From Anagrus nilaparvatae (Eukaryota; Arthropoda; Insecta; Hymenoptera; Mymaridae), in NCBI GenBank assembly GCA_022575985.1, contig JAKSXM010000007.1, positions 16,246,501 to 16,310,500 on the forward strand: a DNA stretch of 64,000 nucleotides, written 5' to 3'. Both the position numbers and the translations under genes were made by a program. Below the pieces are notes generated by a model. That model worked only from the letters and a program-made list of their open reading frames with translations, did not search any database and was not told the DNA's origin. This document shows positions 1-11,345 of this stretch, in pieces. The first letter of the stretch is position 1, and each line of letters opens with the position of its first letter.

Positions 1-1440
1 TCGAGTTCTAAATCTAAATCTTTAACTTTAGTAGCCACGTCGGCGGGATTATGATCTGTGGTAACCCAACGCCATAAGCTTGCCCCAGTTAATTCGTCTA
101 ACTCTCCCAACCTATGCTGCACGAATTTATTATACGAACGAGGATCCGTACGTATCCAACAAAGAACTGTTCTAGAGTCAGTCCAATATATTCGCCGATT
201 AAAAGGGATTTAAGACTCTTTTATTATCAAAAATGCAAGCCTAGCTCCTACTAAAGCGGCCTGTAACTCTAGTCTGGGTATGGAAAGTGCTTTCATATGT
301 CCGTTAGGGTAAATGGTTCGTGCTTATGCAACAGCTGCATAAGCTTTTTCGCTGGCATCGCAAAAAATGATAAAACTGATAATGGTTTGTAGTCAAATTC
401 AAATAAACAACGTGGGCCTCTACAATCGCGCGTTTTTGGTAATTCTGTCAACCATGCCCTCCATTCTTTCGCATCAATTTTGCCTAGGTCTCGTCCCAGT
501 CGGTTCCTCGTCTACATATATCTTGTAAAAGTATTTTAGCTCTAATATTATAGGGATTTAAAAATTCAAGAGGGTCATAGAAAGACATTAACGTGCTTGA
601 AATTTGGCGTTTCGTAGGATTATCACGTATTTTGTCACTAATTCGTGAAAATTTTTCCATGCGCATTGTAAAACTTAACATATCTGTACTTGTGTCCCAT
701 TGTAAACCTATCCCCTTGTCTGTACCTGTAGTTTGCAAATTAATTTTATTTAACTTTTTACCAATTTTAGGGCTATTACTGACCCACTCATGCATTTTAA
801 AACTTTCATGCGCGTTTATATGTATGACTTCTCTAATTCTCTTTTTAGCTTCGTCTACCGAATTGAGTGATTCTAAATAGTCATATATGTATGTACATGT
901 TTTTATTGCATTCGCGGATTCCGGAAATTTATCAATAAACAATTCCGCGTTCCTATTTTTCACGTAATTTGCACTACAGGGCGAGCTTATTGTGTCATAT
1001 ATTAAGGAAGTCATTTTGTATACTTTTGGCGGCGACGAGCGGTCTTTTCCACGCCGTAGGAATCGTTGGAAATTCTGATCTGATTCAATAACTTTAACAC
1101 GTAGAAACATATCTTTGATTTCGTCTAGGATTCCTATACGGCCTTTTCTAAAGGATAATAAAGCCCTAAATAAAGGATTTAATAGATCAGGACCTGATAG
1201 TAGCGAATTATTTAAACTTGTACTTGAATATTTAAAGGCAGCATCAAGAACCGAGCGAACTTTATCTGGCTTATCAATTTTATATATACCAAAATGAGGG
1301 AGATACCATGCGTCAAGAGTGATATCTTCTGGCTTAACCTGGTCGGCGTAACATATTTATGAACATATTTATAGTTTGGCACATTATATTTTTGTAAGTT
1401 TAAAATATCGATATCGTATTGTATCATGATGCACTACTTT
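1..1440 (-). pseudogene. BEL/Pao-type LTR retrotransposon pol remnant (reverse transcriptase to RNase H)
   Basis: Read on the minus strand, the sequence encodes a BEL/Pao pol segment. From high to low coordinate it shows the RT entry with LPHFGIYK and SLLSGPDLLNPLFRALLSF-like text (about 1310-1130), FLRVKV (1105-1090), a SSPCSANYVKNRN segment (1000-950), then RNase H pieces: FCDASEKAYAA (about 375-340), LSIPRLELQAALVGARL (about 290-235), YWTDSRTVLCWIRTDP (about 195-145) and TDHNPADVATK (about 65-35). In BEL/Pao elements this polyprotein copies the element's RNA into DNA. The coding line is broken by a frame change near 1345, another near 483, and in-frame stops near 320 and 210, so it cannot make a working protein. 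The longest intact piece is 484-1110 (208 codons). The element runs off the window at position 1, and neither LTRs nor integrase are seen. It lies antisense to the host gene, inside its intron. Confidence 0.88.
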
Positions 1441-3380
1441 TTTGATATTAAATAAAAGTACGTTTTACTAACACTTTGATGGTTTGCAGATACTCGAAAT
1501 GTTTGAAACCTGATCCTAATAAAAATCGTATATTTTTAAGTTTTTCCAGTTGAGTTTTTCCCCTTTTGATTTACTTTGTATTTGCAGGCTTATTTAGAAG
1601 ATTGTAGTGCATCTATTCAGAAAATAATAAAATATCACCATGTCGCAACATATTAAGCCTTTCAAATACTAATTTAATATTTCGTTGATTGAACTAGTAG
1701 TCAAGGCGCCAACAATGTTAAATGCATCCAAAAGTTTTATCAGAATGAGAATGAATCCACCTGAGTGAAATGTATGTATTTTTGGTCACTGAAACCGATT
1801 TTGAAGGTTTCCTCCATTTTCGGATGGCCAGTTTTGAGTAATCATTATATCATAAAAAATTAACAAGATAGGTAAATTCTTGAAAACAATTGCTAATTGA
1901 GGCTATTTTTGGTACCCCGGTAAGGTTTTTGGGGTCGCTGATCACGATTTTGAAGACAGATTTTTAAAAATCAAAATGGTGGACTCAATATGGCTGCAAT
2001 ATGGCTTATTTTTTAACCTCATAATAGGCAATAAATGCTATTTTAAGCATTTTAACGTTTTGCATTATAAGTTTTTGGGATCGGTGATCACAATCCTGAA
2101 GTCCTGAATATGACCTCAGAATCGAGAAAACTAGTCCTATAAACTTAATAGGCAACGTAAATATGCTTAAAACAGCATAAATCGCTATTTCTGAGGTCTA
2201 GAAATACGCCATTTTGAGTCCACCATTTTGATTTTTAAAAATCTGTCTTCAAAATCATGATCAGCGACCCCGAAAACCTTACTGGGGTACCAAAAATAGG
2301 CTCAGTTAGCAATTGTTTTCAAGATATTACTAATCTTACTAATTTTTCGCCGATTTTTTATTATAAAGCTTCCATTACTCAAAACTGTCCATCCGAAAAT
2401 GAAAGAAACCTTCAAAATCGATTTCAGTAACCAAATATACATACGTTTCACTGAGGTGGATCCATTCTCGCGGTGATAAATTTTTTGGATGCATTTAACA
2501 TTGCTGACGCCTTGACTATAGGGGAACCTTTTTTTTAAATTATTAATATTAATATAGAAAATTAAAAGTTTAAAAACTGAATTAACTTGAAGCACCCCAT
2601 AAATATGAATTATGTTATTATATTATTAACAAAATAATACATCAGCGTCAGCTTGTTAATTAAATTCCCTTGTTAATATCAATTCTAATAATAATTGACG
2701 CGATAAATGATGTTATTTATTGTTAAAACCTCAAACTGTTCAATACTTTCTATACAGTGTACATGAAATTTTTTGTATATCAATAAATATACCTATATAT
2801 ATATAATTCAAAATGTATAATTTTAAACCATATTTACAATAGGCATGTAGGGTAGGCTAGATATATTATAAAAAAAACTATTCTTGTTTCATATCTCTAG
2901 GGATAATTTCATAATAAATACACTCGTATGTTTTGTTATGATATGTAAAAAATATTTTTTTAGTATTTAATTTTTTTATCAAATTATCTATAAATAAATT
3001 TTTTTTTGTAACCTAATGAAAACTATTTACGTAACACGTTATAGTGTTTTGCAAGCAGACGAATCGTGCTTTATCGCTGGAATGTATTTCAGGCCAATTT
3101 ATCTACAAACGTATATATGTGCGTGTGTGTGTATAGGTTTTACTTTGATGAACAATACATGTAGACTCACACAAAGTAATATATTATTCATCATGATGGG
3201 ATTTAAAACCGCCTACTTGTTTTTGTTGAATTCCGATTTTCTATACTTGCATAAATAAATTTATAATAAAAAAGATAAAAAAAATTGACTTTGAAATATC
3301 AGATTTTATAGAATCTAATAAATAATGAATTTTTTTTTATTTTGGCACTAAATAAATATTACTTTTTTTATTTATTACAG
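1441..3380. other. Intron sequence upstream of the Ig exon
   Basis: No gene is seen here. The stretch holds the foldback repeat at 1698-2518 and otherwise low-complexity A/T DNA. It ends in a T-rich tract and TTTATTACAG, the acceptor of the exon at 3381. Short open frames on either strand (for example 3016-3258) lack any recognisable domain. Confidence 0.6.
1698..2518. repeat. Foldback (long inverted repeat) element
   Basis: The two halves are imperfect reverse complements about a centre near 2108. TAGTCAAGGCG at the left pairs with CGCCTTGACTA at the right. Further in, GGTACCCCGGTAAGG (about 1911) pairs with CCTTACTGGGGTACC (about 2277), and the AATCAAAATGGTGGACTCA segment pairs with TGAGTCCACCATTTTGATT. 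There is no coding capacity. The segment with GGGGTCGCTGATCACGA recurs in several other repeats of the window (20.1, 47.1 and 59.3 kb), so this is a member of a dispersed family of non-autonomous elements. No clear target-site duplication was found. Confidence 0.8.
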
Positions 3381-3665
3381 TTTCACCAATGATTTGGGTA
3401 CCGAATCAATTAGTCGGTGCACCATCGGGTACTAACGTAACACTTGAATGTAATACAGAAGCTTATCCAAGAGCAATAAGTTATTGGGTATTCAATACAT
3501 CAATGGTATTATCAACAGATAAATATATTGCTGAAGTTAGTGAAAATAGGTATAAAACTGAAATGAAATTAACAATAAGAAATTTACAACCTGGTGATTT
3601 TGGTAATTATCGATGTATAAGTAAAAATTCATTAGGTGAAACAGAAGGTTCAATTAGGTTATATG
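3381..3665 (+). CDS. Third Ig domain exon of a lachesin/DIP-like protein
   Basis: This exon encodes 95 residues that form one complete I-set immunoglobulin domain. It opens with VSPMIWVPNQLVGAP, the typical start of DIP Ig3. The disulphide cysteines are Cys24 (TLEC) and Cys79 (the D-F-G-N-Y-R-C motif, D73 to C79), with the core Trp at residue 36. It ends with SLGETEGSIRLY, also a DIP hallmark. Two N-glycosylation sequons are visible (NVT at 19-21, NTS at 39-41). The acceptor is TTTATTACAG and the donor is GTAAGT, both phase 1. In this family the domain is extracellular and is followed by a flexible stalk. An ATG inside the domain (3389) is not a real start, since the domain begins upstream of it. 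I recognise the family firmly. The DIP-theta/zeta-like assignment is only an impression. Confidence 0.93.
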
Positions 3666-6259
3666 GTAAGTAACCAAAAAAATAAATATAAAATTACTTT
3701 GTTTCTATTATTCTCTTTCAACAATTTACCTTTTTTTTTGTGCATGTATTTTACATTAAACAGAAGGTATATCTGTTTTTGATCTTTATGGTCGAAGTAA
3801 AAAAATTAAACAAGAAATACAAATACAAATACATTATTTACTTGACTAGCTATATATAGCAGAGTTGATTACAAGAGTCATACACATAGAATCGTAGTAG
3901 TATAATCGACTTGTGCTCACTGATTATTCACCAGTGAAAGCACATTCTATTTTCAGGTCAGCTTTGATTACCATTGTGTATGTTTAATACAGCATACAAA
4001 ACACGCAACCTTCAGTTTTTGTTCACTTTGGTTTTTGGATTTGCCATTATTATTAATTATTGCAATAGTCTCTATTATTATATTATGTGTTTTTCATATA
4101 AAGTAAAATATTATTTTTTCAAATATTTTTTTATTTGGTACGAAAGCTTGATTGGCATTTAATTGATATACAGTTGGTATATTTTTTGAATCTTTAGCTA
4201 GTTTTTTGAAAATTAAAAAAAATTAATTAAAGTATTAATTAAATTTCCAAGCACAATTATTCTTGATTAAAATAGCGACAGTATAAAAAATAATTTGATA
4301 ATTAATCTATTCATTTTAATGATAAACCAAAAGTAAATTTATAATTTTTTAAGAAAATAAATTTAAAAAAGATAATACTGATCAGAAGCTTCAAATTTTT
4401 ATTATTATAATAATAATAAGATTTTTTAAACATCTTTCAAGCTGTAAATTTGAATAAATACAAATATACAATTTTAAAGATTGCTTAGAAAATAAAATAA
4501 AATTATATAGCTAGTTTTAAGCAAAATCAGACTAAAACAAATGGTTGGGTTTTGAAGTGGTTTCATATGTGCCTGCTTAAAATTTCAGGCAAAACAATCT
4601 AACCAAGCATCCTTAGACTATGCACTAAAATCGGAGATACTTTTTTTAGCAAATAAAATTATTCTGTAAATATTACAGACTTAAAACTTATTGCTATAAT
4701 ATATATTTTAAGCATTTATTTAAATAACTTTAAGCAGTAACTACATACCATAAGGAGATGAATTATTGGGATTCATTGGTACTAAAAATAAAAAAATATT
4801 ATACAAAAATTAAACACATTGATAATTAAATTTTTTTTAAATTTAAACAACTAAACAACGTACCAGCTGTTATATTTACATTAATTATTATAAATATATA
4901 AGTAAATAAAAATAAATTATTTTCGACATATTTAACAATCCGTAAATTGTATCAAAATTAAATTTTTTGGTTGCTGTTAGTTAATACTATGTATATAAAT
5001 AGAAAATTTTTATGATTAATTGAATATATATACTTGGAACATTTTTATAGTATTCGCGAAACATCAAAATAGGTAGTCAGAAAATAACAAATTAACATTT
5101 TTTTTAATATTCAATTTTACTTCTCGTGAATAAAAAATAAATAAGTTGTTCTCGCGTTGCTAAATTTTTGGGAACAATAGCCAAAAAAGAAGAGTCAAGA
5201 ATGCATCACAAAAAATAGTTAATTTTAGAATTTTAGAATATAGGTCGGAAACCTATTTATTTAAAATTAATTGATGCCCTTATTACTTGTTCAATGATGT
5301 AACAGTAAATTTTAAAATCAACAAAGTATTAGCAATAATAATAACCGAAACCTTGCTATGTTGGTAGTAGTTTGAACGCGAAAATCGTTAAGGTTTGCAG
5401 CATAGCTCATGGCATATACTTTTATGGCTGACTGTCTCGGATCTCAATCTATGTACTTCGCTTTTTTTAATTTAAAAAAAAGTGTCCACTATGTTCGGGA
5501 GGTCAAATAAGGATTATTTTAAAGATAATTTGATATTCGAAGCTTGCTAATTGAAAAATTGACTTGATAATCTGAGTTAAGATTAATCGGCTATATTTGG
5601 GTAGGATTTTGGCAGCTTTCCTCTACTAACGAACATGAAAAATTCTGGGCAAATGCAAGTACGTTTATCAAAAGTGGCTGCTACCGCACAACGGGAAAAG
5701 GAAACTCCGTGATTTGTAGCCCAAGAACCTTAGTCCTCGTAGTCTGAATTCTATAGTTAGGGGGAAAAAGGTAGAATTGAAAAAAAAATTTTTACATTCA
5801 GTGCTCTGGTCCACAGATGTCCGAATTTTTTTTTTTTAAGATTCCAAAAAATGAAAAAAATCTATCGAAGAACTAAAAATATATTGAAACCACAATCATT
5901 TTTGGTATTCAGTTTTAGACAGTTTAAAAAAAAAAATTTATTTTTATACTCTATTAACAAAAACATAACGTTTTCCATTAAATTTTATTATTATTTTATA
6001 AAATAACTTTTTTTTATGGTAAGCTTACATAAAAAAAAAGTAGCTAAACATAAAAAACTAAAAATAAAAGTTTTCTTATTTCTTTCTTTTTGTTCAAAGA
6101 ATCATTAAAAATTTATAAATAAAATGTTTCATGTTATTACAATACTTAATATTGAAAGAAAGAAAAAAAAAAAATATAAAAAATAAAGATGATCATTTTT
6201 AAATATCCTGTTTCTTTGAGGATCTAGTAGTAGTTAATTAAATTTCCTGTCTGTTTCAG
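3666..6259 (+). other. Intron between Ig3 exon and first stalk exon
   Basis: About 2.6 kb of A/T-rich DNA without recognisable coding or mobile sequence. A somewhat GC-richer patch at 5330-5760 may be a very old repeat, but no second copy was seen in the window. The intron ends with a pyrimidine-rich CTGTCTGTTTCAG acceptor. Confidence 0.6.
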
Positions 6260-6322
6260 AATTTTCGAAGCCATCGACGCCTCCAAAAGCAACAGAGATA
6301 AAAAGTAACGCTAACAAAGAAG
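6260..6322 (+). CDS. Stalk exon 1 of the DIP/lachesin-like gene
   Basis: A 63-base exon (21 codons, phase 1 at both ends) encoding a Pro/Ser/Thr/Lys-rich peptide beginning EFSKPSTPPKATEIK. It directly continues the RLY-G end of Ig3, matching the position where DIP proteins have a short E-I-P/PSTP linker. Splice signals are good: CTGTTTCAG before it and GTGAG after it. Because it is symmetric, it could be skipped without breaking frame. It contains no domain; as in the family, it would be an extracellular spacer between Ig3 and the membrane anchor. It is too short for a normal ORF search and was found by phase continuity. Confidence 0.75.
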
Positions 6323-7347
6323 GTGAGATGCTACTACTCGTTATCGTACCGCTTTAATTTCCTCTATGAAAAGTTAAGCCTTTTAGTAGACTCAAGTTAT
6401 GGAGCTTTGAATTTTCCCAACTTTTATCCTATAACAGCAAAGATTAAAAAAAAATCGTTTCAATAAATAATATAATTTAAGCAAATTTTCTTAATTTTTC
6501 TCTGTAGATATTTTTTTTTTTTTTTAATTTTCTATTCTTAATCCAAGCTTAATCGTTATTTTAAATTATAAGTTTAAATTGGATATACGAATATAAAAGT
6601 ATTAAAAGTTTTTATTTTTTTTTTACGTATCTCGTTGTAAACAGAAATCGTATTAAAAAATATTTATCTTTTTTGTTATAAAAAATTATTATTTAGAGCA
6701 CTACATAAAAAACGAAGTTGTGCGTACAAAACTCAAAATTAATTTTATTAAATATTAATTGCATGTTTGAAGAAGTTATTTTGTACATTGTGTGCAGTAG
6801 TTTAGCAGTTTGATCTAAAATATTTGATATTTATGACTTGAAAATCTTTTTTGTTTTTTAATTTTCTTTTACCAAACCCCAAAAATCTTTAACTCTATTA
6901 TTGACAAATCATTTTCAAGTTAATATAGTTAAAATATTTGAGATTCAAAATATGATATACGATTGCACATAGTATTCTGAAGAGCTTGCTTGAAAATATG
7001 CATTAAACCAAAAGATAATAAAATTAGTTAGATTATAACAGTCTAAGTGGTATTAACTTGTAAAATATTTAATTACCCTTTTAGAATAATTATTCGTACT
7101 AGGACTAACCAAATCTATCCAAAACCTTATTTGATTTATACTTATTAATATTTGTAATCTTGTTATTTAACAAATTTACTTTCATTATCTTGTGCATGAG
7201 TGTCATCAAACTTATAGAATTTTCTGATTTATATATTATGTATGGTATTTTATGAATTGATAGTAAAGTCAAGAATTTGATTATCAAGTTTTATGTTTGA
7301 GTTTTATAAAATTTAAATTTTTTTAGTTTTTAATTTCGAAAATTTCA

Positions 7348-7635
7348 CACTGAAAAAAAATCCGGTTGCAGCTACCAGAATGCCGATTATGGCAGCGGAA
7401 ATTTTTTTTTTCTTTTGAATGACTGCAAATGACATAAAACCTAAAGAAAAGTTTTAAAACATTTTTTTTTATTAACTAGCAACATTTTAAATGAATTCAA
7501 CTCGTTTTTTTTAATTTTCTCTACGATTTAAGCAATTTACAATGATTTAAAGCGAAAAAAAATTTGGGCTGCCAAATCCGAAAGTCGGGTTGTGGCAACT
7601 GGAATGTCAAGTATTTCGGAAACTGTTTTGCTTCT
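7348..7635. repeat. CACTG-ended MITE copy (degenerate)
   Basis: Begins CACTGAAAAAAAATCCGGTT and continues through paired GC-richer patches (TGCAGCTACCAGAATGCC near 7367, GTTGTGGCAACTGGAATG near 7590). It belongs to the family seen better at 31405-31685 and 56830-56946: an A-run, then a CCGGTTGCCGTTACCGG-like box. Boundaries are approximate and no protein is encoded. Confidence 0.6.
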
Positions 7636-7639
7636 GAAT

Positions 7640-7795
7640 TTCAGGACACGTTGTGGTAGTTGAAAAAACATCCCCTATATTCTCAGCTTACTAAATGGGC
7701 CTCTTGGACCTAAAAATTAGACCAGTTAGCAGGTTTATATTCTATATGGCTGGATTTTTAGGCTATATTGTAAATGACGCTGCAATTTTGTCTAT
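7640..7795 (+). repeat. Repeat flanking the LINE, left copy
   Basis: Shares CGTTGTGGTAGTTGAAAAAA, then an ATCCCC..ATATTCTCA stretch and a TTAGCAGGTTTATATTCTAT stretch, with the reverse complement at about 11170-11345. Part of it also matches about 41660-41710. The two copies lie in inverted orientation on either side of the R2-type element. Confidence 0.65.
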
Positions 7796-7799
7796 TATT

Positions 7800-10700
7800 T
7801 TTTTTTGTTTTGTATATGGGTAGGGGAGTAAGAATGTATTACGCACGAACAGAACCCGGTGTTCTGAACAGTGTGGGACTACTCCTTTTCCGGCAGCTAC
7901 CCACTAAACTCACTCCCCATTTCGTTTATACTCTAGCAGAGTTGATCAACTGATCTTCTTTGAATCTACTCTTCTGCGTTGGACTACATTGCTAGAAGTA
8001 TGCCGCTATTTTTCCCGTTGCGGACTTGACGCCTTTGTCATGGAACGGGTATTCCTTTTGCTAGTAACTTGAAGCTTCTAATACTCCATTTCTGTTTTCC
8101 TGGTTTAATGGACTATCAAAGTCGTGCTATTAAACCTCGTCCAATTTGTGTGCGTTCCTTGAAGCACCATCGTTATAAATTTTGTTAAGAACCCCTTAGT
8201 TAAGCCTAAGCTTAAAAGATCTTTAAGTGATATTTGACAGTACAGTACAGTGAACTTGATGCTATCAACAGGGACCTTCCTTTCACTTGCTATTGCTATG
8301 CAAATCTCCTCCTTCTTGTATTTATTCGCTTTATCCTTATGGAGTTCATTCAAGGGTTTATAGAACACTACTACTTGCGTGTCAATGACTCATATCTCGT
8401 TTTGCCTCTGACAGATTATATCTGGTTTTCTAAGGCCTTCTGATGTAATCATGCGGTTTTCTTCGTTTACCTTCAACGTTTTTGTCTTAGTTCCGCAGCC
8501 AAGGTTTTGGATACTGCATCGAGTCGCTTCAATCTGCCTCCATATGTTCTGAAGTTTCGGTGTTGCCTTCTATAACTCTATATTCGCCATCTAGGTATAA
8601 CCTTCCCTGTGCCCAACTTAATCTCTTTTATACGCACTCCTCACAATTCTTGAACTCGAATCCTTAAGCGATTCAATCCTTGAATAAATGAGGTATGGAA
8701 TAGTAGTAGTTAAAGATGGTATTCCCATGCCACCGAATTTACAACTCAGCATGGATATAAGCTATGGGTATATCCTTTGGTAGAATAATCCATTTTTTTC
8801 TATACCCACGCTTCCTTTTGTCCATCACTCTTAGTTTTTTAATATTGATCCTTGGAAGCGATAATTTATAATACCATCTAGGTATTAGGAAGGATCTCAA
8901 ATTCTTCAGCTTCTGTTGCGGCTTTAATGGAGCTTTGGTAATTCTCATCATTTCTCTATCAAAATTACCCATACATCTTTTAATACCAGCTGGGTCAAAT
9001 AGTATTCCCAACATCTTTATACTTTCTGATGGTTTTATCTGATTAACCATCAACAAACTTAAACTGACGTTCTGTTTTTACCTTCAATTTCTTTTCTGCG
9101 TTCATAATTAAAATTGAAGCACACTTTTCTGTATTTAGTCTAATGCCTCTTCCTGACCAGTCTTCTCCAAAGATGTTAGGGCTTTCTGCATCCCAACTTT
9201 AGAAGATGTTATGATGTTGATGTCGTCAGCATCAGCCGTCGTATTAATTGATGTGCCATTTAGAAGATACCCAATCTCAACTAGTATAGCAGTAATAACC
9301 ACTATAAATAGTTTGTCGGCTACTATGCAAAAGATAGGTGATGAAAGGGGGTCACCTTGTCTGCCACCTCTTCTAACTTCTATGTCCTCTGAGAATTCAT
9401 CACCAATTCCTAGGAAAGTTGTGTTCCTAGAGTACATATTAGAGATAAATGATATAAAATCTCCTGGAAAGCCTTTTCTCTTTAGAGCTTACACAATCGC
9501 ATAATGCGAGATACTTGGAAAGGCTTTTTCTACATCAATCGAGGTAATGTGCACACAGAGCCGTAAACCCAAAAATTTTAAATTTAAATTTAAAACCATT
9601 CCCTGTTTTAGCGTTATTCTGGGTTTTGAAACTTAGTTCTCACCGTAAAGAGAAATGAAAACTTGAATCAGACTATTCTATGATTCAAAACTCGAAAGCA
9701 AGGTTATTCCGGGTTTTCGTTTCTATAATTCATCTATATAGTCTAATTAAGGTTTTCATTTCTCTTTACTGTGAGAACTAAGTTTCAAAATCCGGAATAA
9801 CGCTAAAACCGGGTTTTGTTTTTAAAATTTCCGAGTTTACGGCTCTGTGTGTGCAGCTCTTTAAGATGTTTCCTCGAATCTTTGATAATTGCCGCTATAA
9901 TGAAAGTGTTCTCGACACATACATCATCGAGGCTTCTTTGACTTTCGTCTATGACCTCAAAGTCCATCAATCTATTTGCTACAATTTTATGGAAATGACG
10001 AACAACAACCGAACCAATCGTAATTGGTTGAAATTCTAAAGAATCTTGGCTTTGTCTTTCTTAGGAATGAAGATCTGATCGTCTGACTACTTAATAACTC
10101 CTTTGGAAATCCGCCAATAGCTATTATTAAATTGAAGAAAAGAGCCTTTATACATTTGGGAACTTTAGCCCATTCTTTAACTAATATTCCGTCAGGGCCA
10201 GGTGCCGAGTTTGATGGTATCAAGATCTTATCGACCTCGGCTTCAGTGACTAGAGCTAAGATGTCCATTAGCTCAGCCGCTTCATACACCTGGACAAATC
10301 CTTCCATAGGAACAGACTCCTCGTTAAAAACGGGGCTCCAGTACTCAATCGTTTCATGCATAGTTGGTAATTTTGAGATTATTCTGCCATGTAATACCTC
10401 ATGTACAGCTTGACACATGTTCTTTCTGAATAAGCTTTGCATGATTGCATATTCTCTCTTTCTTCTCAAACCCGTAGCTAATTTGTGGGTTTGCTGGCGG
10501 CGGAGCTCTCTTCCTCCTACTTCGTTTCTTTGAAAATACAGATTCAAGCCACTCAACTAAATCGTCATCAATAATACCTCCCTCGATAAAATTATTAGCA
10601 ATATCATTAAGTTTATCACTCTTAAACGATTTAATCTCCTTCACCTCTAACTGAAGAGACTTCATTGTGTTATAGTAGTACAACCTCCTCGAAGGGGCAG

Positions 10701-10810
10701 GCTCATCTAATTGAATGCCATCTTCAAGAATTGAACTCGAGCTGTCAGCTGTAGTATACTGAACACTATTAGAACTAGTTTCGTGATATGGCTCTATAAA
10801 GATGGTGTTT
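7800..10810 (-). pseudogene. R2-type (site-specific clade) non-LTR retrotransposon, 5'-truncated and decayed
   Basis: Minus-strand coding remains run in the order expected for R2. An N-terminal linker with RRKREYA (about 10470) comes first. RT motifs follow: SAPGPDGI (10208-10188), DVEKAF (about 9530), GGRQGDPLSSPIF (about 9370-9330) and a degenerate active-site box ADADDINI (about 9235-9210). Next is the thumb signature ITKAPLKPQQKLKNLRSFLIPR (8947-8880, with family text KPQQ). After it comes the restriction-like endonuclease with RKPDII (about 8436-8411) and VIDTQVV (8390-8370), then a C-terminal VLQGTHTNWTRF segment (about 8180-8145). R2 proteins nick DNA and prime reverse transcription at the nick. 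Frameshifts (for example near 10480 and 9060), stops (for example 8392-8390 between the two endonuclease motifs) and a nested MITE make it dead. The N-terminal zinc fingers are missing, which fits 5' truncation. GC-richer sequence at 7800-8100 may be its 3' UTR. Confidence 0.85.
9554..9849. mobile_element. Foldback MITE nested in the R2-type element
   Basis: The termini CACAGAGCCGTAAAC and GTTTACGGCTCTGTG are perfect 15-base inverted repeats. The 6-base sequence TGTGCA occurs directly on both sides (9548-9553 and 9850-9855) and is the target-site duplication. Much of the interior is also self-complementary: TTTTAGCGTTATTC near 9606 pairs with GAATAACGCTAAAA near 9793, and TTAGTTCTCACCGTAAAGAG pairs with CTCTTTACTGTGAGAACTAA. 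The whole 296-bp element can therefore fold into one long hairpin. It encodes no protein and interrupts the reverse-transcriptase frame exactly between motif-bearing segments. Confidence 0.9.
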
Positions 10811-11169
10811 AAAATTAGTGCTTATTCAAAAATCTTAAGGCGGGACTCTGACTTTAAATATTTATATCTTGCAAACAATTAATGATCGAAAATAAACAAG
10901 TAAAAAAATTTTGAAAACTAGAAGCCTGTACAAAATTTTTGACCTCTAAAACCCATTTTAATCTAAAAGTACAATTTTGGCAGCAATTTAAAAATTGTTT
11001 ATTGTTAGCCAAATATTCACAATCCGTTTACTGAGTATAACAGTAGAGAATTACTAAATAAAAAATTGCAGTTTACAGGGATTAAAAGCTGACAATTAAA
11101 AATAGGCCTGCTTACAAACAAAAGAAAGGACGAACTGGAAGGTATTTGGTAGAAACCCTATCTTATAGA

Positions 11170-11345
11170 ATAAAAAAATCCTATCTTATAGAATAGAACT
11201 CTGCTAGGGAGGCTAATTTCTAAGCCCAGCAAGCCCATTCAGGTAAATTGAGGGTATGGGGGATATTTTTTTAACTACCACAACGTCTTCTGAATGTTAT
11301 AACGAAATTTAGACACCATGATTAAATTTCTCTAACAATGGAAAT
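11170..11345 (-). repeat. Repeat flanking the LINE, right copy (inverted)
   Basis: Reverse complement of the 7640-7795 family: read on the minus strand it gives CGTTGTGGTAGTTAAAAAAA followed by a CCCCATACCCTCA stretch and CTAGCAGAGTTCTATTCTAT. A short direct duplication (CTATCTTATAGAATA, 11158-11193) is also present. Confidence 0.6.

Noticed and set aside
484..1110. 208-codon minus-strand open frame as a host gene
   Set aside because: The translation is BEL/Pao reverse transcriptase text and the flanking frames continue the same pol protein with stops and frame changes.
9211..10413. Plus-strand open frames opposite the LINE
   Set aside because: Shadows of the minus-strand reverse-transcriptase coding sequence.
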